Origin: Pseudomonas libanensis
GTDB lineage: Bacteria > Pseudomonadota > Gammaproteobacteria > Pseudomonadales > Pseudomonadaceae
DNA: 64,000 nucleotides
Direction: 5' to 3'
NCBI RefSeq assembly: GCF_001439685.1
Contig: NZ_JYLH01000019.1
Span: 32,443 to 96,442, forward strand
Of this stretch, positions 8,775 through 20,333 are shown piece by piece. The translations under genes were made by a program, and so were the position numbers. Every line of letters starts with the position of its first letter. Position 1 is the stretch's first letter. The notes beneath the pieces are model-generated. The model was given only the letters and a program-made list of their open reading frames with translations, did not search any database and was not told the origin of the DNA.

Positions 8775-10634
8775 ATGCGATTGGCTTTTTCATCTCTGCT
8801 CTCTTCTACTTTGGCCCTGCTGTTGGCCAGCACTGCGGTGATCGCGGCCCCGCAAACCTACCTGACGGTCTACGGCGAGCCGGCGAAATACGCTGCCGGT
8901 TTCAACCATTTCGACTATGCCAACCCCGATGCGCCCAAGGGCGGCAGCCTGCGGCGTTCGGCGCTGGAGGTCGGGCGGTTCGACCATGTGTTGCCGTATA
9001 TCGACAAAGGCATCGGCGTGTCCCAGGTCGACGGCTGGGTGTATGCGCCCCTGGCCCTGCGCTCGCTGGATGAGCCCTACACCGTCTACGGCCTGGTGGC
9101 AGAAAAAATGGAGCGTGCCGACGACGGCCTGTCGTTGCGCTTTTACCTGAACCCCAAGGCACGTTTTGCCGATGGCACGCCGATTACCGCCGAAGACGTG
9201 CGCTACAGCTTTGATCTGCTGATGACCCAGGGCAGCCTGCGCTTTCGCACGTTGTTCGCCGACGTCAAGCAGGTTGAAGTCGAAGGCGAGCGCCAGGTGC
9301 GCTTCGATTTTTCCAGCAGTGAAAACCGCACCCTGCCCCTGGATATCGCCACGTTGCCGGTGTTTCCCATGCACTGGTGGAAGACCCGCGATTTTGCCAA
9401 CGGTGGCGGCTACGAAGCCCCACTGGGCAGCGGCCCGTACAAGGTGAGCAAGATCGATTCCGGCAGCACCATCACCTTTACTCGTGATCCCGACTGGTGG
9501 GGCAAGGACTTGCCGGTCAGCCGTGGCCTGTACAATTTCGATCACCTGAGCCTGGAATACTTCGGCGACACCGAGGTGGCGCGCCAGGTGCTGCGCGGCG
9601 GCGCCTACGATTTCAACCGTGAGTTTTCCGCCACCGGTTACTCCATCGGCTACAACGGTCCGGCGCTGGACGATGGCCGCCTGCAACGTGCGCACCTGGC
9701 CAAGGACATGCCGCAACCGGCCCAGGGCTATGTGTTCAACGTGCAAAAACCGATATTCAAGGATCGCCGTGTGCGCCAGGCCCTGGCGATGCTGTGGGAT
9801 TTCGAATGGGCCAACCGGCAGATGATGCGCAACCTGTACATCCGTCAGCAGAGCTACTTTTCCAACAGCCCCTTGGCGGCCACCCAATTGCCGACCCAGG
9901 AAGAACTGGCGATCCTCGAGCCATTGCGCGGGCAGATCCCCGACGAGGTGTTCACCCAGGTGTTCAAGGCCCCGGTCACCGACGGCAGCGGCATGATCCG
10001 CGATAAACAATTGCAAGCCCTGGCCCTGCTGGAAGAGGCCGGCTGGAAACCGCTTGGCGATAAGCTCGTCAATGCCGAGGGCGAACCGCTGGAGTTCACT
10101 TTCCTCAATGTCCAGAACGGCCTTGAGCGCCTGTTGCTGCCTTACAAGCGCAACCTGGCGCAGATCGGCATCACCCTCAATATCCGCCGCATCGACTCCT
10201 CGCAATACGTCAACCGCCTGATGGCCCGGGACTACGACATGATCGTCACCGGTTTTCCGGTCACCACTTCGCCGGGCATGGAGCTGTACAACTACTTCGG
10301 TTCCGCCGCCGCATTCGATTCGGGCGCCAACAACTACATCGTGCTCAAGGACCCCGCCGTCGATACGCTGATCAATGGTCTGGTCAAGGCCAATACCCAG
10401 GCGCAGATGCTCACCTACGCCCATGCCCTGGACCGCGTGCTGCAATGGAATTACCTATGGATCCCCAACTACTACCCGCCTGGCACCTCCGCCGCGTGGT
10501 GGAACCGTTTCGGCCGCCCGGCCATCGAGGCGAAGAACGACGAAGCCCTGGAAACCTGGTGGGAGGTCAGCCCCACCCCGCTGACCAATGAGCAAATGCA
10601 AGCCGAGTTGAAAAAACGTGGAGGGGCCCGCTGA
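8775..10634 (+). CDS. yejA: Periplasmic peptide-binding protein of ABC importer (YejA-like)
   Basis: 619 residues of the SBP_bac_5 (oligopeptide/dipeptide-binding) family. A signal peptide MRLAFSSLLSSTLALLLAST ending AVIAAPQ is clear, which fixes the ATG at 8775 over an upstream start. The family signature region about residues 70-110 (PLALRSLDEPYTVYGLVAEK) and ITAEDVRYSFDLLM are present. The long size and GFNHFDYANPDAPKGGSLRR are typical of YejA, the receptor of the Yej system that imports peptides and peptide-like toxins such as microcin C. First gene of the four-gene yej operon; the last A of its stop is the first A of the yejB ATG. Confidence 0.9.
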   Translation: MRLAFSSLLSSTLALLLASTAVIAAPQTYLTVYGEPAKYAAGFNHFDYANPDAPKGGSLRRSALEVGRFDHVLPYIDKGIGVSQVDGWVYAPLALRSLDEPYTVYGLVAEKMERADDGLSLRFYLNPKARFADGTPITAEDVRYSFDLLMTQGSLRFRTLFADVKQVEVEGERQVRFDFSSSENRTLPLDIATLPVFPMHWWKTRDFANGGGYEAPLGSGPYKVSKIDSGSTITFTRDPDWWGKDLPVSRGLYNFDHLSLEYFGDTEVARQVLRGGAYDFNREFSATGYSIGYNGPALDDGRLQRAHLAKDMPQPAQGYVFNVQKPIFKDRRVRQALAMLWDFEWANRQMMRNLYIRQQSYFSNSPLAATQLPTQEELAILEPLRGQIPDEVFTQVFKAPVTDGSGMIRDKQLQALALLEEAGWKPLGDKLVNAEGEPLEFTFLNVQNGLERLLLPYKRNLAQIGITLNIRRIDSSQYVNRLMARDYDMIVTGFPVTTSPGMELYNYFGSAAAFDSGANNYIVLKDPAVDTLINGLVKANTQAQMLTYAHALDRVLQWNYLWIPNYYPPGTSAAWWNRFGRPAIEAKNDEALETWWEVSPTPLTNEQMQAELKKRGGAR

Positions 10635-11692
10635 TGCTTGCCTATATCCTAAGGCGCCTGCTGCTGATCATCCCGACGCTGGTGATCATCCTGCTGGTGA
10701 ACTTCGTGATCGTGCAAGCGGCACCCGGCGGGCCGGTGGAACAGGCCATCGCCCATCTGCAAGGCATTGGCGGCGGCGGTGTCGCCGGCGCATCCGGCGA
10801 AGGCATCAGCGGCTCGCGGGCCAGCCGTGGCCTGGACCCGAAGCTGATCAAGGACATCGAAAAACAATACGGCTTCGACAAATCTGCGCCGGAACGCCTG
10901 TGGTTGATGCTCAAGAACTATGCCCAACTGGATTTCGGCAACAGCTTCTTTCGCGGCGCGACGGTGACGGACCTGATCCTGGAAAAGATGCCGGTCACGA
11001 TTTCCCTTGGCCTGTGGGCCACCTTGATCACCTACCTGGTGTCGATCCCCCTGGGCATACGCAAGGCCGTGCGCCATGGCAGCAGCTTTGACATGTGGAG
11101 CAGCACCGCCATCGTGATCGGTTACGCGATGCCTGCGTTCCTGTTCGCGATGTTCCTGATCGTGGTGTTCGCCGGCGGCACCTCGCTGAACTGGTTCCCG
11201 GTGCGCGGGCTGGTCTCGGAAAACTTTGCCGAACTGAGTACGGTGGGCAAGATTGCCGACTATTTCTGGCACCTGGTGCTGCCGGTGACGGCGCTGGTGA
11301 TCGGTGGGTTCGCCACCTTGACCATCCTCACCAAGAACTCTTTCCTCAATGAAATCACGCGCCAGTACGTGGTCACCGCCCGCGCCAAGGGCTTGAGCGA
11401 ACGCCGGGTGCTGTACGGGCACGTGTTCCGCAACGCCATGTTGCTGGTGATCTCGGGGATTCCCCAGGCGTTTATCAGTGTGTTCTTTGCCGGCTCGCTG
11501 CTGATCGAGGTGATTTTCTCCCTCGATGGCCTGGGTCGCATGAGCTATGAAGCCGCTGTATCCCGGGACTACCCGGTGGTGTTCGGTTCGCTGTTTATCT
11601 TTACGTTGTTCGGGCTCTTGATAAAGCTCATCGGCGACCTCTGCTACACACTGGTGGATCCGCGTATCGACTTCGCCGCGAGGAACGCCTGA
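10634..11692 (+). CDS. yejB: ABC peptide importer permease YejB
   Basis: 352-residue inner-membrane permease with an N-terminal helix (MLAYILRRLLLIIPTLVIIL) characteristic of DppB/OppB/YejB proteins, a periplasmic segment rich in glycine around residues 40-65, and the BPD_transp_1 core with the EAA-like loop TARAKGLSERRVLYGHVFRN. The glycine-rich insertion before GLDPKLIKDIEKQYGFD is a YejB hallmark. Coupled by one-base overlaps to yejA and yejE. Confidence 0.92.
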   Translation: MLAYILRRLLLIIPTLVIILLVNFVIVQAAPGGPVEQAIAHLQGIGGGGVAGASGEGISGSRASRGLDPKLIKDIEKQYGFDKSAPERLWLMLKNYAQLDFGNSFFRGATVTDLILEKMPVTISLGLWATLITYLVSIPLGIRKAVRHGSSFDMWSSTAIVIGYAMPAFLFAMFLIVVFAGGTSLNWFPVRGLVSENFAELSTVGKIADYFWHLVLPVTALVIGGFATLTILTKNSFLNEITRQYVVTARAKGLSERRVLYGHVFRNAMLLVISGIPQAFISVFFAGSLLIEVIFSLDGLGRMSYEAAVSRDYPVVFGSLFIFTLFGLLIKLIGDLCYTLVDPRIDFAARNA

Positions 11693-12714
11693 TGCTTAAC
11701 CTGTCTCCCGTAGCCCGTCGGCGTTTCGAGCGGTTCAAAAAAAACCGTCGCGGCTGGTGGTCGCTGTGGTTGTTTATCGGCCTGTTTATCCTGACCCTGG
11801 GTGGCGAGTTGATCGCCAATGACAAGCCCCTGGTGCTCAGTTTCAAGAACGAGCTGTATTTCCCGGTGTTCAAGCGCTACACCGAGCAACAGTTCGGCGG
11901 GCAACTACCCTTCCAGGCCGACTACCGCAGTGACTACGTGCAAAAGCTGATCAAGCAGGACGGCGGCTGGATGCTGTTCCCGCCGATTCCATTCAGCGAC
12001 GACACGCCCAACTACGAATTGACCCGCCCGGCCCCGAGCCCACCGTCGGCGGTGAACTGGCTGGGCACCGATGACCAATCGCGCGATGTGTTGGCGCGGG
12101 TGATCTTTGGCGCGCGGGTGTCGATCCTGTTTGCCCTGGCCTTGACCGCCATCAGCGCCGCCATCGGCATCGCCGCCGGAGCCTTGCAGGGTTACTACGG
12201 CGGCTGGGTGGACTTGCTCGGACAGCGCATCCTCGAGGTGTGGTCCGGCCTGCCGGTGCTGTACCTGCTGATTATCCTGTCCGGGTTTGTGGAGCCGAAT
12301 TTCTGGTGGCTGCTGGGGATCATGGCGCTGTTTTCCTGGCTGGCCCTGGTCGACGTAGTGCGTGCCGAGTTCCTGCGCGGGCGCAACCTGGAATACGTCA
12401 AGGCCGCCCGCGCTCTTGGCCTGGGCGACGGCAAGATCATTCGCCGACATATCCTGCCCAATGCCATGACCGCCACCTTGAGCTATTTGCCGTTCATCCT
12501 GACCGGGGCGATATCCACCTTGAGCGCCTTGGACTTCCTCGGCTTCGGTATGCCTGCCGGCAGTGCTTCGCTGGGTGAGCTGATCGCCCAGGGCAAGCAG
12601 AACCTGCAAGCCCCGTGGCTGGGCCTCACGGCATTTTTTACCCTGGCGCTGATCCTGTCGCTGCTGGTGTTTATCGGCGAGGCGTTGCGTGACGCCTTCG
12701 ACCCTCGCTCATGA
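11692..12714 (+). CDS. yejE: ABC peptide importer permease YejE
   Basis: 340 residues. Begins with an arginine-rich cytoplasmic tail (RRRFERFKKNRRGWWSLW) leading into the first helix, then a long periplasmic insertion (about residues 40-120) typical of YejE versus DppC, and a BPD_transp_1 core with NWLGTDDQSRDVLARV and the EAA loop KAARALGLGDGKIIRRHILP. It forms the transmembrane channel with YejB. Confidence 0.92.
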   Translation: MLNLSPVARRRFERFKKNRRGWWSLWLFIGLFILTLGGELIANDKPLVLSFKNELYFPVFKRYTEQQFGGQLPFQADYRSDYVQKLIKQDGGWMLFPPIPFSDDTPNYELTRPAPSPPSAVNWLGTDDQSRDVLARVIFGARVSILFALALTAISAAIGIAAGALQGYYGGWVDLLGQRILEVWSGLPVLYLLIILSGFVEPNFWWLLGIMALFSWLALVDVVRAEFLRGRNLEYVKAARALGLGDGKIIRRHILPNAMTATLSYLPFILTGAISTLSALDFLGFGMPAGSASLGELIAQGKQNLQAPWLGLTAFFTLALILSLLVFIGEALRDAFDPRS

Positions 12715-12724
12715 GTAATTGCCT

Positions 12725-14296
<1,572 letters not shown>

Positions 14297-14318
14297 TGAT
14301 CAACAGGATTCTGCCTCC

Positions 14319-15710
14319 ATGAGCACCAGCCTCAAGGACTACCAACACGTTCGCGGCCTGGCCATCCAGTCGCTGTTCGAGATCATCGAGCAGTCCAGCG
14401 AAGGCACGGTCATTGTCGACCGCGATGCGAACATCGTGTGGATGAACGAGCGCTACGCCAGGCGTTTCGGCCTGCACAGCGCCGATGAAGCCATCGGCCA
14501 ACCCTGCGAGCAGGTGATTTCCAACAGCCTGTTGCGCCAGGTGGTGCGCAACGACCGGCCGATCCTGCTGGATATCCAGGACACCCCCAAGGGCCCGTTG
14601 GTGGTGATGCGCCTGCCGATCCACGACGATGCCGGGGCGGTCATCGGCGCGATTGGGTTCGCGCTGTTCGATGAGCTGCGCAACCTGTCGCCGCTGATCG
14701 AGCGCTACCTGAGCATGCAGCAGGAGCTGGCCTCGACGCGCTCGCTGCTGCGGTCGCGGCAAAGCAAATACAACTTCGCGCACTTTATCGGCACCAGCGC
14801 CGCCAGCCTCGAGGTCAAGCGCCGGGCGCGGCGCAGTGCGAGCGCTGAGTCACCGGTGCTGCTGCTGGGGGAAACCGGCACCGGCAAGGAACTGCTCGCC
14901 CAGGCCATCCACGGCGCGTCACCACGGGCGCACAAAGCTTTCGTGAGTATCAACAGCGCGGCGATTCCCCATGACCTGCTCGAGGCCGAGTTCTTTGGCA
15001 CCGCCCCCGGCGCGTTTACCGGCGCCGACCGCAAGGGCCGCCCCGGCAAGTTCCAGATCGCCCAGGGCGGCACACTGTTCCTCGACGAAATCGGCGACAT
15101 GCCGCTGCCGCTGCAAAGCAAACTGCTGCGGGTACTGCAGGAAAAGGAATTCGAGCCGGTGGGCTCCAACGAGATGCTGCACAGCGATGTGCGGGTGATT
15201 GCTGCCACGTCCATGGACCTGGAAGCCGCGATCAAGCGCGGCGAGTTTCGTGCGGATTTGTACTACCGCCTCAATGTACTGCCTATTCAAGTGCCGCCGT
15301 TGCGCGAGCGCCTGGAAGATATACCGGCCCTGAGCGAGGCGATCCTCGAAGAGCTGCGCAGCCAGCATGAGCTTGATCGTGAGGCCTTGGCGTTGCTGGC
15401 CCAGCATGCGTGGCCCGGGAATATCCGCGAACTGCGCAATGTGTTGGAGCGTGCAGCGTTGTTGAGTGACGACCTGGTATTGAACGCCAGTGAGATTCGC
15501 GCAGCGATTGGCACGTTCAGCCCGGTGGCCCGTGGCGCGGTGGCGGCGGTCGAGGGTGAAACTTTCACGGTGGCGCGAGAGCGGTTTGATCGCCAGGTGA
15601 TTGCGGGGGCGCTCAAGGCCTGTGACGGGAATGTGGTGGAGGCGGCCAAGCGGTTGGGGCTTGGGCGGTCGACGTTGTATAAAAAAATGCTGGCGCTTGG
15701 ACTAACCTAG
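14319..15710 (+). CDS. hbcR: Sigma-54-dependent activator, HbcR (PA2005)-like
   Basis: 463 residues: N-terminal PAS domain (about 20-120; VIVDRDANIVWMNERYARRFG), central AAA+ sigma-54 interaction domain with Walker A GETGTGKE and the GAFTGA loop that contacts RpoN, and a C-terminal Fis-type helix-turn-helix (EAAKRLGLGRSTLYKKM). In P. aeruginosa the equivalent gene PA2005 (HbcR) lies next to the permease PA2004 and bdhA PA2003 and activates 3-hydroxybutyrate use with RpoN; the neighbours here are the same. The ATG at 14319 follows yejF by 22 bases, so read-through from yej is possible. Confidence 0.85.
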   Translation: MSTSLKDYQHVRGLAIQSLFEIIEQSSEGTVIVDRDANIVWMNERYARRFGLHSADEAIGQPCEQVISNSLLRQVVRNDRPILLDIQDTPKGPLVVMRLPIHDDAGAVIGAIGFALFDELRNLSPLIERYLSMQQELASTRSLLRSRQSKYNFAHFIGTSAASLEVKRRARRSASAESPVLLLGETGTGKELLAQAIHGASPRAHKAFVSINSAAIPHDLLEAEFFGTAPGAFTGADRKGRPGKFQIAQGGTLFLDEIGDMPLPLQSKLLRVLQEKEFEPVGSNEMLHSDVRVIAATSMDLEAAIKRGEFRADLYYRLNVLPIQVPPLRERLEDIPALSEAILEELRSQHELDREALALLAQHAWPGNIRELRNVLERAALLSDDLVLNASEIRAAIGTFSPVARGAVAAVEGETFTVARERFDRQVIAGALKACDGNVVEAAKRLGLGRSTLYKKMLALGLT

Positions 15711-15725
15711 TCTCAAAAAAGAGAC
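15710..15725. promoter_or_regulatory. Candidate activator site 1 (GTCTC-N6-GAGAC)
   Basis: GTCTC, six A residues, GAGAC, overlapping the last base of the hbcR stop codon. The same arms and 6-base spacing recur at 15855-15870. Position about 210 bases upstream of the -24 box is in the range used by sigma-54 enhancer-binding proteins; HbcR is the obvious candidate binder. Confidence 0.5.
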
Positions 15726-15752
15726 GCCATTCCCAATATCAAGACATTCTTA

Positions 15753-15841
15753 TGTGGGAGCTGGCTTGCCTGCGATAGCGGTCTAACAGTGCCCTACAAG
15801 CCAGCTGAACCACCGCTATCGCAGGCAAGCCAGCTCCCACA
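15753..15841. repeat. REPIN (paired REP sequences)
   Basis: A 30-bp arm starting TGTGGGAGCTGGCTTGCC (15753) is perfectly complemented by 15812-15841, with a 29-base loop. Typical P. fluorescens REPIN. It sits between the two candidate HbcR sites, so it lengthens or structures the upstream region of the gntP promoter. Confidence 0.85.
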
Positions 15842-15854
15842 AGGATCTCCACTC

Positions 15855-15879
15855 GTCTCTGGATTGAGACTGCCGTCTC
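15855..15879. promoter_or_regulatory. Candidate activator site 2 (GTCTC-N6-GAGAC-N4-GTCTC)
   Basis: GTCTC (15855-15859), TGGATT, GAGAC (15866-15870), TGCC, GTCTC (15875-15879). The first pair has the same layout as site 1; the third arm makes a second, tighter palindrome. It lies about 65-75 bases upstream of the -24 box. Confidence 0.55.
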
Positions 15880-15932
15880 GAAAATCACTCTAAATCCACA
15901 ATAAATCAATACATATCAACAAGTTATAAATC

Positions 15933-15948
15933 TGGCACGCATCTCGCT
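15933..15948 (+). promoter_or_regulatory. Sigma-54 (-24/-12) promoter of gntP-bdhA-aacS
   Basis: TGGCACGCATCTCGCT matches the RpoN consensus TGGCACG-N4-TTGC with GG-N10-GC spacing and only one deviation (TCGC for TTGC). It is 56 bases before the permease ATG and downstream of an RpoN-activator gene, which makes it a convincing promoter. Confidence 0.85.
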
Positions 15949-16004
15949 ATAGCTCCCTCCCACAGCCTCACCCCACAACAATAACAATCCGATGGAGACA
16001 CACC

Positions 16005-17396
16005 ATGAGTGTGATCATTGCCCTGGCCGCGCTCGCGCTGCTGATGCTGGCGGCCTACCGCGGCTATAGCGTCATCCTGTTTGCCCCCATTGCCGCCCTT
16101 GGGGCGGTGTTGCTCACCGACCCCTCCGCCGTCGCCCCTGCTTTCACCGGGGTGTTCATGGAAAAGATGGTGGGCTTTATCAAGCTGTATTTCCCGGTGT
16201 TCCTGCTTGGCGCGGTGTTCGGCAAGCTGATCGAGTTGTCGGGTTTCTCACGTTCCATCGTCGCCGCTGCGATCCGCTTGCTTGGCACGCGCCAAGCGAT
16301 GCTGGTCATCGTGTTGGTCTGCGCCCTGCTCACCTACGGCGGCGTATCGCTGTTTGTGGTGGTGTTTGCGGTGTACCCGTTCGCGGCGGAGATGTTCCGC
16401 CAGAGCAATATCCCCAAGCGCCTGATCCCGGCGACCATCGCCCTTGGCGCGTTCTCGTTCACCATGGACGCCCTGCCCGGCACGCCGCAGATCCAGAACA
16501 TCATCCCCAGCACCTTCTTCAACACCACCGCCTGGGCCGCACCGTGGCTGGGGTTGATCGGCACGATCTTCGTATTCTGCGCCGGCATGCTCTACCTGGC
16601 GCGCCAGCGCAACAAGGCCCAGCGAGCCGGCGAAGGCTATGGCACCGAGCTGCGTAATGAGCCAGAAACTGCTGAGAACCTCACCTTGCCCAACCCATGG
16701 GTCGCGCTGTCACCGCTGATCCTGGTCGGGGTTATGAACCTGTTGTTTACCCACTGGATCCCGCAATGGTACGGCAAGACCCACAGCCTCAGCCTGCCGG
16801 GCATGAGCACGCCGGTAACCACCGAAATTGCCAAGCTCACCGCCATCTGGGCGGTACAGGCGGCATTGCTGGTGGGGATTATCGTGGTGCTGGTGTTCGG
16901 CTTCTCCGCAATCAAAAGCAAGCTGGCCGAAGGCAGCAAGAGCGCGGTGAGCGGTGCGTTGCTCGCCGCCATGAACACCGCATCGGAATACGGCTTTGGT
17001 GCGGTGATCGCTTCGCTGCCGGGCTTTCTGGTACTGGCGGACTGGCTCAAGGGCATCCCCAACCCGCTGGTCAACGAAGCGATTACCGTGACCCTGCTGG
17101 CCGGCATCACCGGTTCCGCCTCCGGCGGCATGAGCATCGCCCTGGCGGCAATGTCCGAGAGCTTTATTTCGGCGGCCTACGCGGCCAATATCCCCCTTGA
17201 AGTGCTGCACCGGGTCGCGGCCATGGCCAGCGGCGGCATGGACACCCTGCCCCACAACGGCGCGGTGATTACCCTGCTGGCGGTCACCGGGTTGACCCAC
17301 CGCGAGGCCTACAAGGACATTTTCGGCATCACCATCATCAAGACCCTCGCGGTGTTCGTGGTGATCGGTACTTTCTACGCCACTGGCATTGTGTGA
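16005..17396 (+). CDS. GntP-family permease, probable 3-hydroxybutyrate transporter
   Basis: 463 residues, about 12 hydrophobic helices, GntP/gluconate-type transporter family. Recognisable are PVFLLGAVFGKLIELSG, the VCALLTYGGVSLFVVVFAVYP segment and the conserved C-terminal GGMDTLPHNGAVITLLAVTG. Its position directly upstream of bdhA, as for PA2004, suggests uptake of 3-hydroxybutyrate or a related short hydroxy acid rather than gluconate (inference). First gene behind the sigma-54 promoter at 15933; bdhA starts 7 bases after its stop. Confidence 0.85.
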   Translation: MSVIIALAALALLMLAAYRGYSVILFAPIAALGAVLLTDPSAVAPAFTGVFMEKMVGFIKLYFPVFLLGAVFGKLIELSGFSRSIVAAAIRLLGTRQAMLVIVLVCALLTYGGVSLFVVVFAVYPFAAEMFRQSNIPKRLIPATIALGAFSFTMDALPGTPQIQNIIPSTFFNTTAWAAPWLGLIGTIFVFCAGMLYLARQRNKAQRAGEGYGTELRNEPETAENLTLPNPWVALSPLILVGVMNLLFTHWIPQWYGKTHSLSLPGMSTPVTTEIAKLTAIWAVQAALLVGIIVVLVFGFSAIKSKLAEGSKSAVSGALLAAMNTASEYGFGAVIASLPGFLVLADWLKGIPNPLVNEAITVTLLAGITGSASGGMSIALAAMSESFISAAYAANIPLEVLHRVAAMASGGMDTLPHNGAVITLLAVTGLTHREAYKDIFGITIIKTLAVFVVIGTFYATGIV

Positions 17397-17403
17397 GGTT
17401 TTC

Positions 17404-18177
17404 ATGACGACTTTGAATGGCAAGACCGCCCTGGTCACCGGCTCCACCAGCGGCATCGGCTTAGGCATAGCCCTGAGCCTGGCCAAGGCCGGTGCCAACC
17501 TGATCCTCAATGGCTTCGGCGACGCCAGCGCGGTGATCGCCCAGGTGCAGGCGTTTGGCGGCAAGGTCGGGCACCACCCGGCAGACGTCAGCGACCCGGC
17601 GCAGATTGCCGACATGTTCGCCTACGCCGAGCGCGAATTCGGCGGCGTCGACATTCTGGTCAACAACGCCGGCATCCAGCATGTGGCGGCGGTGGAAGAC
17701 TTTCCGGTGGAACGCTGGGATTCGATCATCGCCATCAACCTGTCCTCGGTGTTCCACAGCACACGCCTGGGCTTGCCGGGCATGAAGGCCAAGGGCTGGG
17801 GGCGCATCGTCAACATCGCCTCGGTGCACGGCCAGGTCGGCTCAGTGGGCAAGGCCGCGTATGTGGCGGCCAAGCATGGGGTGATTGGCCTGACCAAGGT
17901 GGTGGGTTTGGAGACCGCCACCAGCAATGTGACCTGCAACGCCATCTGCCCGGGCTGGGTGCTGACGCCGTTGGTGCAGAAGCAGATTGACGATCGGGTG
18001 GCCACGGGGGTCGACCCGCAACAGGCGCAGCAGGACTTACTGGCTGAAAAACAGCCGTCGCTGGAGTTCGTCACGCCGTCGCAACTGGGCGAGCTGGTGT
18101 TGTTCCTGTGCAGCGAGGCCGGCAGCCAGGTACGTGGCGCCGCGTGGAATATCGACGGCGGCTGGCTGGCCCAGTAA
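17404..18177 (+). CDS. bdhA: D-3-hydroxybutyrate dehydrogenase (SDR)
   Basis: 257-residue short-chain dehydrogenase: NAD-binding TGSTSGIGLGIA near residue 14, NNAGIQHV, catalytic Tyr153 and Lys157 in YVAAKHGVIG, and the GWVLTPLVQKQI segment characteristic of 3-hydroxybutyrate dehydrogenases. It oxidises D-3-hydroxybutyrate to acetoacetate with NAD+. The ATG at 17404 is preferred over a start five codons earlier inside the permease gene. Between the permease and acetoacetyl-CoA synthetase it forms the middle step of the pathway. Confidence 0.92.
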   Translation: MTTLNGKTALVTGSTSGIGLGIALSLAKAGANLILNGFGDASAVIAQVQAFGGKVGHHPADVSDPAQIADMFAYAEREFGGVDILVNNAGIQHVAAVEDFPVERWDSIIAINLSSVFHSTRLGLPGMKAKGWGRIVNIASVHGQVGSVGKAAYVAAKHGVIGLTKVVGLETATSNVTCNAICPGWVLTPLVQKQIDDRVATGVDPQQAQQDLLAEKQPSLEFVTPSQLGELVLFLCSEAGSQVRGAAWNIDGGWLAQ

Positions 18178-18238
18178 CCCCCTCTCACATTGGGACCCTA
18201 TTGTTTGGAAGACCGATACTAGAACAAGAGATTTCGCT

Positions 18239-20194
<1,956 letters not shown>

Positions 20195-20333
20195 ATGAAA
20201 GGTTTCAGCGCTGACGCAGCGTTTTGAAGAAAAACCCTCACCGCATGCTATTTTTCGGGGGTAGTCACCTGCTGTTATCCCTTGGGACAATGGGTGTTGT
20301 CATATTTCAAAGCGTCATGCTCAGGGCTTTTTC

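Noticed and set aside
8790..10445. 551-codon open frame antisense to yejA
   Set aside because: Shadow frame opposite a clear SBP_bac_5 gene with signal peptide; no start context or domain.
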